This document shows, in pieces, positions 59,520 through 64,000 of a stretch of DNA of 64,000 nucleotides. Numbering within the stretch: position 1 is the stretch's first letter; the number at the start of each line of letters is the position of its first letter. The stretch spans positions 19,272,485 to 19,336,484 of the forward strand of contig NC_134027.1 in NCBI RefSeq assembly GCF_964204645.1. The letters are read 5' to 3'. Both the position numbers and the translations under genes were made by a program. The notes under the pieces are model-generated. The model made no database searches. It worked only from the letters and a program-made list of their open reading frames with translations, and was not told the DNA's origin. The DNA comes from Tubulanus polymorphus (Eukaryota; Nemertea; Palaeonemertea; Tubulaniformes; Tubulanidae).

Positions 59520-60764
59520 GTTAGTTTTCAATGATTCTCTGTGGTATAAATCTAAAGCTATCATCTAGCTGGTGTTATTTTATTTTATAACTATGAGACA
59601 AAATTCAGTGTTTCTCCTAGCATTTATATATTGTTGAGTCTTGTAAATGTTGATCTAAATCAAAGTTCTTTTGAAAAGCTCGTTGAGATGCTGACTACAC
59701 AAAGAAAGTGTTGATTCTATGGTCCATAAACTCATTGTATTCTGTTAACAAATCAAATCAACTTCTTGAATAGAGGTTTTTAATTTTGTTAAAAGTAATT
59801 TTTCAAAATCTTCCTCTTTACTCATAATTTTTATCTCTGTGTGCTATAAATCTTTCATTTGTCATGTTTTTGCTCTTTTTTGAAGTCATAAATGTTTCGA
59901 AATAGGTTGTCTCTCTAAATTTAGGTAAGGATCGATTTCAGGTGAAAATATTATGGCTTGCATTGAACATTGAGATTGGTTTACAATGAATACCTGTTGA
60001 AAAGCTAAGGTTTAAAATTCTTCAATGTCTGGCTATTTTTGACTCTGCCATCAAAATAAATCAGTCAAAAAATGAATGAGATTGGATATGGATGTTGAAC
60101 CGGCTGCTTAGTCAAAGTTTGAACGTAATGGCTTCTACGAAGTGATTGTTATCAGTTGTTTCTGCGACATGAACCTATTCCCCTACGAATGTACCTGAAT
60201 TGGGTGAGCTTCAGATATAAGCAGGTGTTCAAGTAGTGTACCCACAACTTTGTCTGCTGTTTTAATTCTGAGTTTGTCTTACTGCCCCGCATACAAGCCG
60301 AATAATGCTGATTGGATGCAAACTATGCAGCGCAGTTTTCATTCGGGTGATTTTTCCAGCGCATTTTGCTGTTCGCCAAATATCTAACATGGCATTACGT
60401 TCTAAAATTGGTGATTCATAACATGACTATCACTTACTGTATGTATATGGGGTTACTTGAATTGATTAAATCATAGTTTTCCGCTTGCAAGATCCTCAAT
60501 CTTGATGTAGATGTGATAGAACAGAAAAACTCCTTTAGTTTTTTCCAGATAGATTTTGACAAGAACGATGAAAAGTAGCTTTTAAATGGTGCTGATATGT
60601 AGTAAATATGGTTGTTATGGTGCATGCTCACTTACCGCAGCACCATTTGCTGAGCGCATTTTTAGGTCATGTGTGGGGCCTATAATCAGAGCTAAATGTG
60701 TATGAACCTAGAACTGCAGAAAATGCGTGTGCAAAATGCACTGGTGTGCTGGTGCCTTTACAAT

Positions 60765-61210
60765 TGAAAATTGTATTTCAAGTTCGATTACTGTCAAAAT
60801 CCTCTGTTGATTTAGTTTTTGGGAGGATTTTTTAACTAGCATCACAGAAAATCTATCTTCAAAAATTGTTCAAGGGTTTGGTGAATCAACTTTTCTCATG
60901 TCAGTGCCTTAGGCGTGGATGACTGATATGCTACGTAAATGCCCTTGGATTGCAAATTCAATTTTATTCTATGCAGAAAAAAATGTAAAATCCAATTCAC
61001 TTCAATTATATTCAACATAAAACATCAAATCCAACTTTAATTTTATCTGCCATTTATCACACAAATCATTGAAAAAAATTTAAAATCCAATTCACTTCAA
61101 TTATATTCAACATAAAACATCAAATCCAACTTTAATTCTATCTACCATTTATCACACAAATCATTGAGACTAAGGAAAAAAACCAAATTGATTTGAAATA
61201 TCTATTCCTG
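60765..61210. repeat. repeat homologous to 28620-29000
   Basis: AATTG(T/C)ATTTCAAG, GTTTTTGG(A/G)AG and AAATCCAATTCA motifs occur in the same order and orientation as inside the 28155-29493 element, indicating a second, more degraded copy. Terminal inverted repeats were not found here. Confidence 0.6.
60986..61166. repeat. 95-bp tandem duplication
   Basis: 60986-61080 is repeated from 61081 with about two substitutions, so it is a recent local event within the older repeat. Confidence 0.9.
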
Positions 61211-61544
61211 TCAACGGTATTACTTGAAAAAATATGATTGGATTCTGTAAATTAAATTGAAGAAGATAGTGTATTTCATCAACTATATCCCACAAATTTA
61301 ATCATTTCATTCAAAGCGATAGATACAGGCTGGCCATGGTAGTGTCCCTTGAAGCTCTTGTTACAATAGACTTACGTGTCAAATCGGACCTTAAAACAGC
61401 CAGTACAAATATTTGCGTTTGATACAACAATTCAATTGTATATAAGTTTCAATTAGAAGAACTGAGTAAGAAATATGGAAAGTTGAAATAGGTTTCTAAT
61501 GATATAGGTTTTTAATGAATTTTTTATACTTTCTTTTTCTATAG

Positions 61545-61634
61545 ATAATGGATAAACCGGATGGGGTAAGTGCTGAAGAGGAAGTAACTCCTCCAGAATA
61601 TGCTGAATCCTACCATAGTCCAATATTGGTGGAG
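61545..61634 (+). CDS. candidate exon M (21 or 90 nt, two in-frame donors)
   Basis: After a strong acceptor (TTTCTTTTTCTATAG) two donors keep the same phase: GGG|GTAAGT at 61565/61566 (7 codons, IMDKPDG) and GAG|GTAATT at 61634/61635 (30 codons, adding VSAEEEVTPPEYAESYHSP and ILVE). Acidic and Pro-containing, with no alpha-2/delta match I can recall. Alternative microexons are known in this gene family, which makes it plausible but unproven. Confidence 0.4.
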
Positions 61635-61684
61635 GTAATTTCTATGTGTTAGTAGTTGGCAAATTCATTAATTACTTACTTTAA

Positions 61685-62316
61685 AGAGCATATGCCATCA
61701 AAATAGAATATTGTGTAAAATTCATTTTCAAATGTGATGTATTCACAAATATCAAAGATGGAACTGGTTTGAATTTTAGTTCAGCCATTACTGAGAAATG
61801 TGACTTTTAAATCGGCAATTTCAGCACGTGCTCACTGTTATTGTTTATCTTAGCAGGTGGGTGTTTCTGACGTCATCTCTGACAAACGCTCACGGCTTCC
61901 AATCATTTCACTAGACATTTCATGGGACATTTTATCGTTTTGGAGTGATTTGAATTAATAAACTCTTACCATTGTATAGTGTTGCTACCGTTGTATATGA
62001 CATGATAATCGTATATAAGTATGTAGCGTCAGTGAATACGGTGAACAAATGGGGTTTATTTTATCGATTATACATAGGCTACGCGTACTAGCGCGCACAC
62101 GTGCTTGTGTTGATTGTCATAGTTAACATCATAAATAGCGCCACCCGCGGGTTGAATATGAACTATACGCACAGAGTGAAGGATAAATAGATGACTATTC
62201 CGCTAACTATTAAGGCTAATTCGTGCTCCTTTTTTCAATAAGTCACATCTCAGGTCGTTATATGTATACTCTGGTTAAGAAATCACGGAAAGTACAATTT
62301 TGATGGCATTTGCCCT
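61685..62316. mobile_element. TTAA-flanked MITE
   Basis: Flanked by TTAA on both sides (61681-61684, 62317-62320). Termini AGAGCATATGCCATCAAAAT and, reverse-complemented, AGGGCAAATGCCATCAAAAT differ at two positions in 20. About 632 bp with no coding frame. TTAA targeting is the piggyBac signature, though the end sequence is not the usual CCC(T)n. It sits between candidate exons M and N. Confidence 0.65.
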
Positions 62317-63212
62317 TTAAGCAAGTTTTTAGTTTTATTTCAAGGGTGATGACCATAGTCAAATCTGCAAGTAACCTTATTTAGCTATGTATTAAAAATC
62401 CTAGTTCCCTGGCAATTGTGGCAATTGTTAAAACTTACAAAAATCATGTTATTTTGAAATATAGTTAGCAATCTTGTACAATGGTGAATGTCAGTTTTGG
62501 CTTTAGCTTGCCATACTTTGAGTTTTAGATATGAATCTAACAAATATGAACAATGACAAAAACATAAGTACCGGTAATGACTGGAAGTTTTCAATGATGT
62601 GTCAATTTTTCCAATAAAAAGTGCCGACTTTTACTATTTGAGAGTGTCTCAAACATTACTACTTTGAATCCTGACTGTTTTCTACTAAGAAACACAAATT
62701 TGAAAGGTAATTGTTCTTTCTCAGATTAGTGACTGCTGATGTTCATGGGCAAAGTTTTTAGATCTTTACTGGAGGAAATGATTTTAAAGTGGATAACACA
62801 TGTAACTGGACACAATGAATTACAACTAGGTGTTTGTTTATTTTCTTTTTCATTTAGAGGTTTGACTCATTGTCTCATAAGTTAGTTATTTTGTGCCACT
62901 GTTCTTCGATTCGAGTTGCTATTGTCTTACATATATTTTGACTGCAAAAATGAATTCCCTAAACTCTATGTGGAGCTGTTTTGCTCGTCCATCTTTTTTG
63001 ATCCAATGAGACTTGAATCAAACTCATTTTTTACTTGCTTGAAAATTCTTGGTAGAATGGTTTGTTTTTGACTGGTATTTTATTATCTTTCTTTTGCTTC
63101 TGTCTGAAAATCAACTTACTAAAAAATCAACTTACTGGATTCAAAGAAATAACCAATGTCTTTCTCATTTATAATTAATGAAAACATTTCTTTTTCATTC
63201 ATTCATTTACAG

Positions 63213-63245
63213 AAAACTCCCAGTGAAGTGATAGCTTCCTTGAAG
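63213..63245 (+). CDS. candidate small exon N (33 nt, GC donor)
   Basis: Acceptor TTCATTCATTTACAG is strong. 11 codons, KTPSEVIASLK, in phase 0, end at AAG|GCAAGT, the ideal form of a GC-AG intron donor. If not spliced, the frame reads on for 14 more codons to a TAG, so it could also be a terminal exon of an alternative transcript. No homology recognised. Confidence 0.35.
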
Positions 63246-64000
63246 GCAAGTTACTTTGATGTTACTCTTAAGTTATTGAGAATACTAGAGTAGTGTTCAA
63301 AATGCATTGACAAATTTAGTTCTCTAAAATCTGGGGATGCACAACATGATTGTAGCTGGCTGATCTGCAATAATTTCAAAATGGCAGTACATCCACTTTG
63401 TATTTAAAAAACAACTTTTGCAAAGATTCTATATGGAACCTAGGATACTTGGAGTAACTAAAAGAGTATTGGTCTTTATGGCGATAGTGTATTTAAAACT
63501 GCATTGTCAAAGCTATAGGTCTAGGTTTTTTTATTATATTGATTTACTTAGAACTTTACTTAAGAAAAAAGCGAACTTGGCTATTCAAATATTGCAGAAA
63601 CTCTCGATAGCGTTACTTAAGACAGTACGAGGCCAATGGTGATGTTCTCTTTTTCCCAGGTATAGCCAAAATTTCCAGTGTTTGGGAAATCCATGATATC
63701 GGAATATCCGATACTTTGAAGAATTAGGGATTTTTACAGCTAACCCTACTCTCCTCTTGCATACAAGCATAATCCTACACACGCTGTGTGTGGTGTGGTG
63801 TGGGGGCAGTCGCTGAGAGTCTGGCTTATTTCTGAGATTTGATTATGAACAATTGTATCGATTTCTATATTATTCATGATTTATCCTGCTTATGCTTTTC
63901 ATAGAGTACCAAATCATCTCTAGTATTGTTTAATCGCTAGACTGACAGCTTGTGTCATCTTTCAAGGAAATAACATAATCAACTAGCTCACTGACATAGT
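63246..64000. other. right end of window
   Basis: No exon recognised. A single GGGATTTTTAC unit with AGCTAACCC (63715-63748) belongs to the minisatellite family. The alpha-2/delta Cache and delta exons are expected beyond the window. Confidence 0.55.

Larger units (their letters stand above)
59520..61544. other. interval between candidate exons L and M
   Basis: 2 kb. Holds the repeat homologous to the 28.2-29.5-kb element interior (about 60765-61210) with a 95-bp tandem duplication. Confidence 0.55.

Overview
The window is AT-rich animal nuclear DNA. It has introns with GT-AG borders, many simple repeats, a degenerate non-LTR retrotransposon and numerous small inverted-repeat transposon remnants. 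Nothing prokaryotic, organellar or viral is visible. The combination of a single-copy ion-channel subunit gene with kilobase-scale introns and a dense load of short, palindromic dispersed repeats suggests a marine invertebrate (a lophotrochozoan or other non-vertebrate bilaterian). The species cannot be fixed from the sequence alone.

One protein-coding gene is well supported, on the + strand. Eleven exons between 21432 and 55535 join in frame (1227 nt, 409 codons) into the N-terminal half of a voltage-gated calcium channel alpha-2/delta subunit, most like the alpha-2/delta-3/-4 type (Drosophila straightjacket group). They encode the pre-VWA region, the segment just before the VWA domain, the complete VWA domain and its exit. 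The 5' end (signal peptide) was not found, and the Cache and delta parts must lie beyond the right edge. Three further spliced-looking, in-phase small exons (59487, 61545, 63213) follow. They do not resemble known alpha-2/delta sequence; one has two alternative in-frame donors and one would use a GC-AG intron.

Layout: 1-15.3 kb is intergenic or far-upstream DNA with repeats and no recognisable gene. 15.3-18.7 kb holds a minus-strand CR1/L2-like LINE with endonuclease and reverse transcriptase domains, broken by at least two frameshifts and one stop. 18.7-21.4 kb is repeat-bearing upstream DNA. From 21.4 kb to the end is the alpha-2/delta gene. Its introns carry a second LINE 3' remnant (39.3-39.8 kb), TTAA-flanked piggyBac-like MITEs, TTA-flanked Harbinger-like MITEs, an 8-bp-TSD nested fold-back element (48.5-49.3 kb), a 1.34-kb element with ~108-bp inverted repeats (28.2-29.5 kb), a hammerhead-like RNA motif (49.58 kb), long TA microsatellites and several families of dispersed or tandem repeats.

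In the gene, the Arg triplet needed for gabapentin binding in alpha-2/delta-1 reads Arg-Met-Gln, and the second metal-site loop lacks the Thr of alpha-2/delta-1. Both features agree with an alpha-2/delta-3/-4-type protein. No novel multigene system was found. The most unusual items are the unexplained small exons, the hammerhead-like motif and the nested or templated repeat structures.
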